Origin: Capitulum mitella
Taxonomy: Eukaryota > Arthropoda > Thecostraca > Pollicipedomorpha > Pollicipedidae
Reading direction: 5' to 3'
Assembly: GCA_030062745.1 (NCBI GenBank)
Contig: CP099847.1
Location: 4,526,930 to 4,590,929 of the forward strand
Length of the DNA: 64,000 bases
Part shown: positions 42,931 to 54,400 of the stretch, in pieces
Layout of the letters: each line of letters opens with the position of its first letter
Position numbering within the stretch: position 1 is the stretch's first letter
Program-made: the position numbers and the translations under genes
The notes under the pieces: model-generated
What the model was told of the DNA's origin: nothing
The model's input: the letters and a program-made list of their open reading frames with translations, nothing else
Database searches by the model: none

Positions 42931-44375
42931 GGGGCCTTCTTGACCTGAATTTTGGTAACATATTCAAAGATGTAATGCTCGAAGAAGGCCAAAGATGGTG
43001 GTTTCAGAAATACCAGGAACGTGGCTTTGCAATAATGACACTTTCAGTCCTCGACCGCCAACAGCTTGGATTTACGGAGGGAAAGGGGTGAAACTGAACC
43101 TCATCATGACGGCGTGTGCGGGCAAAAACGCCATGACGTGCCGGGTCAAAACACGAGCGCACGCTGTATCAGTGGGCTCGGATCTGAATGATAGAACCAA
43201 GTCAGATCGTTTCGAAATTACTGCGTCTCAGCAGCGTCGGCGTGACCTGCCTGTTTAGCACGGTGCGAATCCCGCCACTGATACCACCGGAACACGAAAT
43301 TACGTCACAGGCTAGGCGATGTGAACGCGCCGGCTGAGTAAACGTGACCGTCTCTCAGGCCGTGACAGCGGCAGCGGTGGAGCCCGGACAACATCTGGGT
43401 TTGCCCGAACATCCGCCTGACCGAACAGAGGTGGGACCGGTCAGCTGCACCGGTTGCGCAGCCGTCGGGTGAATCATTCTGGGCACATGACGTCTGAAGC
43501 AGTACCAGTGCCAGCCCACGAGCAATGGCCCTCCAAACGATGTGCCAGTCATGCGCGTTGACAGCAGCAAAGCTGCAAACCACTATAATACTGTATTGTC
43601 AAATAAACAGACCTCTTACCATGATTTGTGAGAAAGCCCTGGATCATCACAGTCATAAAGGAACACGACTTGAAAATACTTCCTAAATTGCTGACGACAT
43701 TGCAAGTCTGCACCGCCCCAAGAACGTGCATCAGTCAACCCACGCCATGAGACACACACTTCTGGAGTGTGGTTCGTTGCGTGCATTGGTCGCATCTTTA
43801 GGAGTTAACTGGTTGGGACAATACCCTTGGACAGTTTACGTCCCGGAAAGCTAGCAAATACAACAGCCCCGACTGACCTCATAATCAGACCTGGTCGGTG
43901 AGTCAGATTCACCACGCGACCACCGTGGCTTTACTGGTCTCCTGGCGAACTCTTCTGTTTGCCAATGACCGCCAGCGATTAAAAAAAAGGTTTCAAAATG
44001 ACAAGCAACATGCTGTTCACATGACTTCAGGATCCGTGAAGAAAAACGCATCATCCAATTAAGAAATGCTTACATTGTTTACCTACTGCCAGTTCCCACT
44101 GCAACAAAACCCGCTGTCAATTTAAAAACGCACGAAATACATTATGCTCCGCACAATCCCGAATCCCAGCGCTGCGAAATTAAGAAGCGACAGCTGGAAT
44201 GGTTTCCCACACCAAACTATGCACCACTACTAAACACGACTACGCACGACTACAAGGCCCATAACCTGTCCGGAATGGTAAGCTTCAGATAGCGGGTATA
44301 AGCAGTTGGCCTCTCCCAGGTGAAGGCCGTCTTCAGCTGAACACCAGCGCTCGGCTCCGCGACCGATCTGGCCAT
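42931..44375. other. Region downstream of single cystatin gene; no gene recognised
   Basis: Short ORFs only. I did not find a convincing minus-strand polyadenylation signal for the cystatin gene. Confidence 0.4.
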
Positions 44376-46429
44376 TCAGGCAGCGGCCTGCAGCTGGCCA
44401 CACTCCTTCTTGGAGACCTCGCGGTGGCCGCGGAACGGCACGTCATAGACCGTCACCTTGCAGCGCTGCAGTAGACAGACAACAGGTAAAATCAACACCG
44501 CTCTGGACAGACGGACACAACACAAACGTCGCCACAAACCAGCAGCTCTAGGATAGATGCCATTTCGACAAGTTCGGGCTAAACAGTGCGGACCCATTTC
44601 TGTCACCAAGCTTTGCTCCATCAGGCATGTTGTAGAACATATCGTGTTTGGACTTCAGTCAACTGTTCTGTTTCTGTTGCTATGTGTGGGCTTGAAATGT
44701 GGTGTAATAAAAACGAACTGCAAGAAAAACGTTCGAGCTAAACGCATCGACAGCACGACAAACGACGACAGACGATTTTATTATCAATGTATAAAAAGAG
44801 TATCATCACCTGCCAGCCCAGGGCACTGGCAGACATGAGTGATGAGTTTGCGTTTTCGACAATGAAGTACATCAACACGAACATCACCACCACCCAACAT
44901 CTCTGGAGCAGAGCGCAGGGAGACACAATACAAGCCCCCTCCACTCTTCAGTTCTGAGGCCTAGAATGACAAAATCTCCACCCCACCAGAGCTGAGGACG
45001 ATTGCGGTGTCGTGCACGGCGCCGATACTGACCACGGTGCGCGGCTTGCTCGGGTGGGAACAGGCCAGACCAGCGTCCCCTGCGTCCTGGTCGCAGACCG
45101 TCTCCACCAGCGTCAGCTCCATCCGGTAGTTCTTGCCGGCCACAATCTGCCGACCAGCAGTCCGTCAGCCAAGAACACAAACACCGTCACGGAAACGCTT
45201 CCCGGGAAACCGCGAAACATGCGCAGAGGGGGAGGGGGAGTCGCTCCACTCGCAGCATCAACACACAATATTTCGCGGTACGAAAGAGGTCGCAAGGAAT
45301 GCACCATTTTTCGCAGGCGCATCACAGCGAGTACAATCGTCCAAGCTGAACGAATACAATCGCCCAACAAGTCCCGGAGCTTCAGGCATGGTCTCTTAAT
45401 GACTAAGTGGAACAATAACAGTCAAACCATTGATCTGCATATTTTTGGGGAGTGGAGATGGGGAGGTGGCTTTAAAACAAGCCTTCTTGGCACAACATAG
45501 GTTGTGCTGTTATATCTTTCACCTACTGCACTGCCACACATACTGACTACCATGTGCTCATGCAGTGTCTCAAGGAGATAGATGGACAACAGCACTTACC
45601 TGTTGGTGCACCTTGTCCACAGATTTCAGGGTGAAGAACTTGTCACTGTTTATTTCAGACTGAATCAGAGGCAGAGCATGATTGACCATAGTTAAGGTCT
45701 CTTCATCCAACTCTTTCTCCTGAAAGCCTCCAAGGCCAATGGCTCTGCATGCCTGCCAGCAAATGTCCATTTTTTAACATTATGAAATGGCACTGACCAG
45801 GGCACAAGTGCCAACTGATGATGATGAAGATGAGTAGATGAAAGAAGGGACAAGGATTCCAAAACAGCAATCTGAACAACAATGCACAAGGCAAATCAAC
45901 ATTTACCACAATTTGCCAACTGGCCACCTGTGACAGTGTGCTGGCTTGGTACAATGACCCAAGGCCCAGCTGTTTCCACAATCAATACTTGCATAGACCA
46001 GCCTCAGAGGGAGAGGGGATACCATCTCCCTGTACTGGCAAGGATTAATCCTCACGGATGGGAAGGTGGTCACCAACTCCAATAATTTTTTTCTTCTGAG
46101 ACTGTATGCATCACAAATCCAACTTACACAATGTGACTACATCTTTAGCATGCCTTAACATTTACCACATCATGTCTGGTCAATGAGTTATGGCTTCATT
46201 CTCCAGGGTTGCAAGGTACTTCCCAAGAGCTCGGTTGCCTTTTAGCTTTTTTGCCTAGAGACTGAACAGATATCAATTACTGGGTCAACTTTTCTGGTAT
46301 GGGAAGGTTAGGGATGAACCACTGCAATAACAAAGCACCATTTTTATCTTTCAATTGCATGAAACCAAAACCTTAGAATTGAAAACATTTACTTACCTGA
46401 ATGACAAATATACACAAAATAATCTTCAT
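44376..46429 (-). CDS. Secreted type-2 cystatin, 129 residues (4 exons)
   Basis: Exons in transcript order: 46429-46397, 45752-45600, 45146-45033, 44465-44376; all joins are phase 0. Exon 1 codes MKIILCIFVIQ, the start of a signal peptide that continues into exon 2 (ACRAIG). A Gly-Gly pair (19-20) is the N-terminal protease-contact site, QIVAG (62-66) is the inhibitory hairpin split by an intron after Q, and the usual second-hairpin PW is PF (110-111). Four cysteines, C80, C91, C102 and C122, fit the two disulphides of type-2 cystatins. Known: such proteins inhibit papain-like cathepsins outside the cell or in lysosomes. Length and layout are typical and nothing is broken. The weakest point is the short first exon. 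Confidence 0.93.
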
Positions 46430-46850
46430 CCTGCTGTGTAGCAAAAACAGCCTGAAAATAAAGATCTGAGTCCCTCATTGGTCAAACAAAGCAAAGCCAT
46501 AAGATATCTGCTGTGAATCTGTGAGCTGAGATGTGGGTACAATGCAAAACAACTGAAAATGGGGCCACAGGTAAGTACTTTCTCCTAATTGTGACCAATT
46601 ACTGCACTAAAGTTTCACATCCAGCCTCAGCTTACGACTTGCAGATGTACACTTCAAGTAATCATTCTATCAGGAGTTTCTGGGCACAGACAAGGAAGAG
46701 TCATTCAGAAGTCTGGGCAAAAACGCAGAAATATTGCCGACCCAGATAGTATTCTCCAAGTAACATGGCCTGTGTTGGTGAGAACAATTTGCAGGAGAAT
46801 ACTGCTACTAGCGTAACAGGATAAATCACTGAGTTTACCTTATAAGCTCA
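45480..46850. other. CpG-poor block around cystatin exons 1-2
   Basis: Composition changes abruptly to AT/TG/CA-rich DNA with very few CpG sites compared with the flanks, and no visible transposons. Confidence 0.6.
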
Positions 46851-48891
46851 CCTACGTCGTTGAAACGGCCTGAACTGAAGAAGCACTGCCGCGCCACAAC
46901 GTACAAATCGAAACGCCTGACAAACACTGCGGTGCAGTTCGGGGTGAGGGTCTTTCCTCGTGCTCCGACTCCGGCTCCGACCTTGATAAATGACGAGCCT
47001 GCATCCTGATTGGTTGGTTGGTTTGGGTGTTTGGTCTAGGACGCACCAAGATACCTTTACTTACAAGGGCGCACAGGCACTTGGGCTCAAACGTCCGGTG
47101 TCGTTTCCAGACGACACGTGTCACCGATCGAACGTTAGTAGCATCGAGTTTGAAACCCACAACCTTGTGATTATAAGTCCGACCATCTGTCCGTGAAACT
47201 AACGAGGAGAACGCCTGCACATTGACATCCGGGCCCAGACATGACAATCGTGTCTTCTGCGCCGTCATTCGGAAGCATTTGCCCGACGGCTTAGGACCCG
47301 CAGAAGCCCCCTGAGGGCCCACAAAGATCCCTCGAACTCTCAACAAGACCCGGGGCAGCTGACGTTGGGCCAAGGTAGTGTATCAAAGAGCCATATTAGG
47401 ACCCTTGGGTCTGAGTGCCCGGTGTTCTTGTTTTTGTCAAAAAGTGATGGTTAATAAGGAGGCGTTTGTTGGGTTATGTTCTCATGTTTGGCAGATGTTT
47501 GATGTTATCCATGTACCCCGGGGGCCAACAGCACGAAGCACGGGTACGTTGTCATTAGCTGTGGGTAGAACTGAGATGCGCAGAAGACTTGGAAATTAGG
47601 AGCGCCTTGTTAATGAATTTATTGGCGGCGTGAAGTTTTACATACAGTTTGTACCATCATGGGAGGGAGGGCAAAATATGCAAGATTATGCAGGATTCTG
47701 CTGGTCTGTGTTACAACCCAAGGTTTATGCTTCAGAGTGAAAGCATGTGGAAAAACAACCATATTCATGCTAGGGTTTTACACATCAAGATATGTGTTGA
47801 TGTTTTATGCTATTTTTTAGCCATTTACCCAAGATTCCCCAAACCTTAAGTCTTGAGCTAGACATTAATACACAAGTATTGTTTCTGTGTATAGCCCAGC
47901 CTTTCTTGGCATGCAGGTTGTTTTTTCCATTGTTGGCCAAAGGTCTGGGAGTGAATGAAGACCATTTGTTACTTGCCTTTTAATGCTTACATTGTAATAG
48001 CAGAAAAATGTAAGCCATTGGGTTTTATGGAACAGGTGAAGGCCAATTAATGGCCACCTCACACTGTTCACCAAGTGCCTACCAGGGGGAGGTGAATCTC
48101 CATCCATACAGCCTAATCTATCTTCAAATGTTGATTTCTCCCTTGATTTCAGCCTTTTTATCATACTGTTTTTTTTAAATGGGCAGATTTTTAAAATGCA
48201 TTTCAAAAACAAAACAAGCAACATTGTGCTGTGTGAAAAGGGGGGCAAGACATGCTCATCCCTCTTTTCTGACAAAAGGGGGTTGTGCCCCCAGTAGTCT
48301 CCACCCTGGATCTGTCAATACTGTTCCCAAATATCTAGAACCATCGTCATCATTGCCATACAGATGCCTGGGGGGGAGTCAGATGCATTAGATATTAGGT
48401 GGGATGTAAAGTCCCAAACCTTGAAAAAAATGTGGTACCATTATTGAGTAAGTAGCCAGATTTTTACACATTTGATCTGAATGTTCTGCTAGGATTATTT
48501 TGGATCAGAGCCCACATCAAAGGGTGCTTGTCACCGGACCCATTCCACGCCCGATTTGGCAGTTCCTGGTTGATGGGATAATTTTGAGGCCAAAGTTCGA
48601 GTTGATGGCATGAACGACACGGTCGCGCGATAATCAGTGTCTTCCTCTATTGATCAAATGCCAAATAACCAGAAGGAGTAGACAGTGCCGAGGTGACACG
48701 AGCCCGCCTTGCCAGATTGGGGAGGGGTGACGGACGCTCTTCCAGCGGAGCTCCCAGTGCAATTTTCGAGAAGGGCTGTTCTGTTTTCGCGTTCACGTCT
48801 GTGAAAACTTGCTTTGATGCTCGTTTTAATGATTAACGTCGTGGTTTTTACGATTTTTCTAATCATTCCGCCTTTTTCTTTTTAATTTCAG
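46851..48891. other. Intergenic; upstream of cystatin and C15orf61
   Basis: 47600-48540 is another CpG-poor stretch. A 173-codon minus-strand ORF at 46852-47373 has no recognisable domain and overlaps the likely cystatin promoter. The divergent promoters of the cystatin (-) and C15orf61 (+) genes should lie here. Confidence 0.45.
48876..48891 (+). promoter_or_regulatory. Candidate 3' splice site in C15orf61 5' UTR
   Basis: A T-rich run ends in CAG at 48889-48891, 168 bp before the start codon. It suggests a non-coding first exon upstream with the whole coding region in the last exon. Confidence 0.4.
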
Positions 48892-49058
48892 ACTAAGCAA
48901 CAGAATTGTCTGCTGTGTTTAAGAGCATTGACAGCAGTATATGGCAATTTTGTCCGTGTAACGTGGTAAAGAAAAATAATAATCACTGGTCGGTTGGTAT
49001 CGTTGTCGGTTGTTTGACAGAAAATGTATTTGTTGCTCATCGAAGGCTTGCGTTTTAA

Positions 49059-49496
49059 ATGTTAAAAGTGACTTCACGGATAAGGGGGAAGCTCGGACTG
49101 CCAACGAAGCCACGCTCTTCGGAAGTTTTGACTGCTCACCTGCTTCAGAGAGAAAAACCGGAGTGGACATCGTACTTCGTGAAATATAGGGATGTATCGA
49201 ATGACCAGCATGGATATTCCCATTTCAACTGGAATGTTGGTGACACCAACTACCACATCCTCAGAACGGGCTGTTTCCCGTACATGAAGTACCATTGTTC
49301 GAAGAGGCCCTTTCAAGATCTTCAGATGGAAGACTATTTCTTTCGGGCTTTAAAGGTGTTGAATCTTGGCATCCCTTGTCTGGCCTATGGTGTAGCGGCC
49401 TGCTTCCTCATAAGTCATAGCGAGAATGTGGTCACCGAGACGGGCGTCGTTCCCGTGTATTTTCTGTATGAAGAAGATCGTGGGGCCATGTACTGA
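49059..49496 (+). CDS. C15orf61: C15orf61-family protein, 145 residues
   Basis: A single open frame from ATG 49059 to TGA 49496. It shows the whole family pattern: [10 protein letters not shown] near the N-terminus (20-29), WTS...[11 protein letters not shown] (about 36-59), [19 protein letters not shown] (64-82), a hydrophobic segment [18 protein letters not shown] (101-118) and a conserved end [13 protein letters not shown]. Human C15orf61 has comparable length and the same block order. Function is not established in the family; the hydrophobic segment suggests membrane association. Coding is intronless here. AATAAA follows 37 bp after the stop. Identification rests on my memory of the human protein. 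Confidence 0.92.
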   Translation: MLKVTSRIRGKLGLPTKPRSSEVLTAHLLQREKPEWTSYFVKYRDVSNDQHGYSHFNWNVGDTNYHILRTGCFPYMKYHCSKRPFQDLQMEDYFFRALKVLNLGIPCLAYGVAACFLISHSENVVTETGVVPVYFLYEEDRGAMY

Positions 49497-49532
49497 TACA
49501 GTGTCATTAGTCAACTGCGTGTGTGTGTGAAC

Positions 49533-49538
49533 AATAAA
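49533..49538 (+). terminator. Polyadenylation signal AATAAA for C15orf61
   Basis: AATAAA 37 bp after the stop codon, followed by a TG-rich stretch ('ggaatgtg'). Confidence 0.75.
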
Positions 49539-49773
49539 CTGGAATGTGTAGAAAAAATCAAATCAGAGAACCCAGAACGATGAAATAGCACGGCCCATTA
49601 ATTAGATGCAGGTCCTGAAATCAAGCAGGAACGGGTATACAAAATTTTGCGCCGCTGGACGTCAGGCAGTCACTCCTCGCGAGTCGTGAGGCAGGCTTCT
49701 GGCGGCTGACAGCTGAAACGACTCTGAGAACGTCTCGAGAAAAACTGAAACAATGTACAGACTGCTTGCACAT

Positions 49774-49779
49774 TTTATT
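49774..49779 (-). terminator. Candidate polyadenylation signal for VPS39
   Basis: AATAAA on the minus strand, about 890 bp past the VPS39 stop and about 240 bp from the C15orf61 signal on the other strand. The two genes converge here. Confidence 0.5.
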
Positions 49780-50665
49780 ACGAAACATACACATTGTTCG
49801 GTTACTTCATTAAACAGGGGGCGCGATCGCGCCGAATTACAATGGAATCTGGGATACCAAGGCCGGCGAGGCGTTCTCGTGACGAGGCAATAGTCGCATG
49901 CCTAATCAGGGGGCGTGACGCGCGCACTCCGTCCCAACCGCGCCACCTGACGCCTGACGGGCCTACTCCGTCTGACTCTGACATCTGAGCCCAGCCAGAT
50001 GCCGACTAACGACCAGACGGGGCGTACTGGCGCAACGCCGCCGAGGAATCCAGACCTCCGTCCGGCCGTAATGAAAACACGATCGCGAAAAACTGGCGGG
50101 ACATTACCCTGTGCGGGAGCTGACGGCTCAAAGGTAACCGCAGGCACTTCAACGCCAGGCGGCTGGCCGCCACGGCCAGCATCAAAGGTGCCGGATACGC
50201 CGCAGCCAACGTCGCTCCAGTTCGCAGACCAGCTCCCCGTGAAAACGAGGCACACGGCCGGATGGGTAGGCGCCGCCGTCGACTCCAGGTCATTGACTGT
50301 CGAACAGTGCGCGTCGTGCTCCGCGCCAAAACCGCCGCACCAGGCGCTGTTCGAGCCTAATAAAATGGCACGAACATGACGCGGGTCAGAGGCAACTAAA
50401 ACTACAGCCCTCGCGTGCCTGCTTGCCGCGCAGTACGGGAAACAGTGGCCGCACCCGGCGCCTATCCTCACCCCCCGCTGTTCCCAGTCCCGTTCCCGGC
50501 TCCAGACCTTGTCTCCTCTCGGTTCCGGTCCTAGCCCCGGCCCGGCCCCGGTCCCGGTCCGTTTCTGGGACGGGCGCGGGCGGCCGAGCGAAGGCCTGTC
50601 TGCGGCAGGGTGCCGCTCGGCATGACTAGAGCTCGGCCGGGCGGGGAGGGGCCGCCGCCCACCAC

Positions 50666-51444
50666 TCACGACGCGGACTGGTCGGCCTTCTGGCAGGCGT
50701 AGTGCACTATGTCGCCGCTCGGAAGCCGCGCGAACACGCTGAAACGGCGGACACGGCCACGTCAGGGAAAGCCGGCTAAAACATGGCGGACACGGCGGAC
50801 GTCACGAGACAAATAGTGGACGGTCGGAACGGTGGAGTATAAAAAGGCACGGCGAGACAACAGAAAAGCTGGCGTCAGGAAAAACAATGGAACAATAGAA
50901 AGAGCGGACAATGACGACTGCATCCTGAACCGGTGACCATAATAATGAAGACCGAATACATATCGAGAACGTAAGAAGACAAGAGCTGCCATGTCGAACA
51001 AAACCAAAACTGGACGCAATGCAAAAATTCAGTACTTTTTTGCACAGTAATTATCAGTGAGTAAGCAAACAAAATGTCATTACAGGATCGCAGAGAAATA
51101 AATTAACTTGCAGAACACGTGCAGGAAGACACCAAGCGCAAAAACAGCACAAACCCCCACCAACTCCACTAAAATGATGTATTGTTCCTCAGGCCGACCG
51201 CCCTGACGTCTCACCTCTGGGCGGCGAACCGTTTGCCGCACACCGGGCAGGGCTGGCCCTCCCTGAGCAGCACGCGCCGGCGCTGGTGGCGCACCCGCGC
51301 CTGGCGCGCCAGCAGGCTCTCGCGGTACTGGAGCGCGCGCTCCAGCTGGCCGCGCCGCCGCGCCGCCTGCCGCTGCGCCAGCGTGGCGCACAGGAAGCTG
51401 GCCAGCTGACTGAGCCGCAGCGAGCCCGGCAGCAGCGCCAGCGC
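50666..51444 (-). other. VPS39: VPS39 C-terminal zinc-binding exons (16-17)
   Basis: Exon 16 ends CPVCGKRFAAQ and exon 17 continues SVFARLPSGDIVHYACQKADQSAS before the stop. The split serine codon (AG+C) confirms the junction. The region corresponds to the Vps39_2 zinc-binding domain that contacts Vps11. Confidence 0.93.
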
Positions 51445-54400
51445 CTGCCGACGGCCGGCACAGGTCACGGGCGGCAGGGCCGGCTCATGGCGGCGGGACG
51501 GCGGCACAAGCCAGAGACCGGGGCGGACGGCGGGTCAGACGCGATACAGCACGGATCTGAGAGTGTGGCTACGGACGACACAGACCAGCAAACTGACAAA
51601 ATGGAGTCAGCGTAATCTACGCATGTAATCGCATGGATGGATCATTACACCTCGTGGCCGTGTTTCAAAGGCACCCGATTTGATAAACAATCTTAGACCA
51701 CATTCACACCAATGACAGTACCGCGGTTCCATCCTAACCTTTTCGAAAACATACCAGCAACGGATCACGCAGATTCTAACGTCTAGGCGATCCGACGTTA
51801 ACGCAAACGTCCACTAAGGACGCAGCAGAGACCCAAATCAAACTGCCATGAATTCCTACAGCACTGAGGCGCCAGAAGCCCGGACGAGCCCCGAGGTCGG
51901 TGCAATAAGCTGCTGGGAGCGGTACCCGACCGGTCGTGGCTTCGTTTGCCGGACGAGGCCGGAGTTGATCACTGTTCAGTGCAGTAAGCCCGGTGGAGCG
52001 GGTCCCTACGAGCCCGGCCTCGCGTCCCAGCGGCTGACCTGGACCGGGTCAATCTTGTCGCCATGCTCCTCCAGCAGTCGGAGCGCGGCCGGCAGGTCCG
52101 GCGCCAGCGGCTCACAAGACGGCGCCAGCACCCCCAGCAGCTTTGGACTGACCTCGGTCGCCAGCTGCACCAGCAGCGACAGGTACACCTGAGGCACGGG
52201 CACGGTCAGAGCGGCTGAACACGACAAAGTACCGACACAACGCACACGCGGCGGTTACAGAACACCGACACCGCGGCCTCTCACCACAGCAGACACAGGT
52301 GCACACGACGAACGACGACAGGGTTCCAGCGCAAAACAGAGCTGACGCAGCAGACGGCCAGTCATATTCAGTTGGGGAGCTGCACGGGAGCTGAGCCCGG
52401 GTGACACCAGCGGCAGAACGGAACAAATTACACGAGCGTCAGAGCAGCGACAGATGGAGCAGAGGAGCGGCGGCGAGATTCCACTGATTTAACCACACGG
52501 CACCGTCGCGGTGACGAAAGGGAAACATGGCGAGCAGAAACAGGAAAGGATTTCAGATGAGCGCAACACCACTGCACTCGAAACAGAAAAAAACGGAAAC
52601 ACGGAAGGCTTTCCTGCGTCAACAAGGGCGCGGACCTCCGCGATTCACAATACCAAAAAAAGGGCGAAGGAAACGCAGCCGGTTAGGCACGAAGTACACC
52701 CAGCGCGCCGCAGCGCGCAGGCCGGCCCAGGTCACCAGGGCGGCTGCAGTTACCTTGGCGTCGGCCGGCCGGTCGGGGCTGTAGTGCTGCTGGCAGTACT
52801 CCAGCGCCTTCTCCGGCTCGCGCAGGATGTGCACGTAAATCGTGAGCGCCTGCTCGTGTCGTCCCAGCCGGCCCAGCAGGATGGCGCGCTCCTCGAAAAA
52901 CGCTGGCATGTGGCGGGCGGATTCAGGATCATTGTCGTAAGAACCACATCGTAACACCACATGTTCACCATCCACACACAGTAACACCACATACCATACA
53001 AGCGAACAGATGGCAGTTAAATACATTCAGGATGGCCACAGAGGAAAAAATGACGTTTACAAAAACAAATCGTAAGACGCTTAAATGCGACAAACAATAG
53101 GTAGAAAAGGGAACGGGAACAGTTCGCAGTCGGGCCCGAGGAAGCTCTCGACACCATGTCCACCAACCAGCTATGGCTCTGAACGACGTCGCAGGAGGTT
53201 CCCGCCCGTCCCTCCGCCCATCCTTCGACCACAAAGTAGGCCGTAGGTCAACAGCACGCGCGACGCGCAGTCCACCGTCCTGCGACGTCGACCACGGTCC
53301 CCGCGCCCGACCACGGGGCGCACCGCCGCCGGCCGCCGTCCGGGGGCCTCACCGTCGTGCGGGAAGTGCACCAGGATCTGCTCGGGGATGTAGTGCTGCG
53401 AGCGGCGCAGGAAGTCGACCAGCTTGCGGCGGTGCTCGGCGGCGGCGGCGCCGTCCGCCTCCTCGGCCAGCGCCCGGTACCGGTACAGCAGCTCGTTGTG
53501 GAACATGGGGTGCGTCTCGTGCCACACGTCGATCACGTGTTCCTGGGACACGCGGGCGGCGCTCGTCAGTCGTCGTAAAACGGCCGCGACGGCTCTTCGC
53601 CGGCGCGAGAGCATCAGCGGCCATTACTCGCCTGCCGTCACGTGAGCTAACCTAAGTTGTGATCGCGTGAAAACATCGGCTGCGGACCACGAACAAAACC
53701 CCCTTCGCAGCATCGACACCCCCTTCTGAGTTTCACTGGAGCCGTCCCTTCAATCGAAGGAGACGAAAACGCCGGCAGGACGGCGCCCGCAGACGGCAGA
53801 CAAACCGAGGCCGGCCGGCCGGCCGCTCACCAGGTACTGAGGCAGCAGCTGTGGCGCCGTGCGGCGCAGGTACTCGCAGACGCGCGCACGCGGCATCGCC
53901 TCCACCTCCTGCAGGTCGTCGGTGAAGATGAGCAGACCCTCCTCAGGGCTGTGCTGCAACACCGGACGCGCAAACTCCTCCACCAGCTCCATGTGGTCGG
54001 CACCTGAGGACGGGGCAACGATGTTCAAACGGCGTGACCACAGATAACGTGTCGCAAGCACGGACTACGGCAGACTGGAATCCTGCTCTTGCTGGAATTG
54101 TGCATGACATGTGACGCAAATTTAACTCGTCTCAGTGTCGCATGTGTCTTGACGATTCTCTACCTACCCAGTAAAAGAACAAGTATCGGCGCAAACAATA
54201 ATTTTCGCACCGGGAGCCAAAACTTGTTTACCGACATCAACTGATACATAATCTCTGCCTCCTCAAAATCCTCGCATGCTTCGCAACCCTCCATCCACCA
54301 ACCTTTAAACAGCATTGCGACAAGTGAACGTCATAGTCACAGCAAACGTTTATCATGACGAGAACACTTGCACAGCATCCCACCACCATTTGCCGTACCA

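Noticed and set aside
46852-47373. 173-codon minus-strand ORF upstream of the cystatin gene
   Set aside because: No recognisable domain or splice link to the cystatin exons; composition fits chance.
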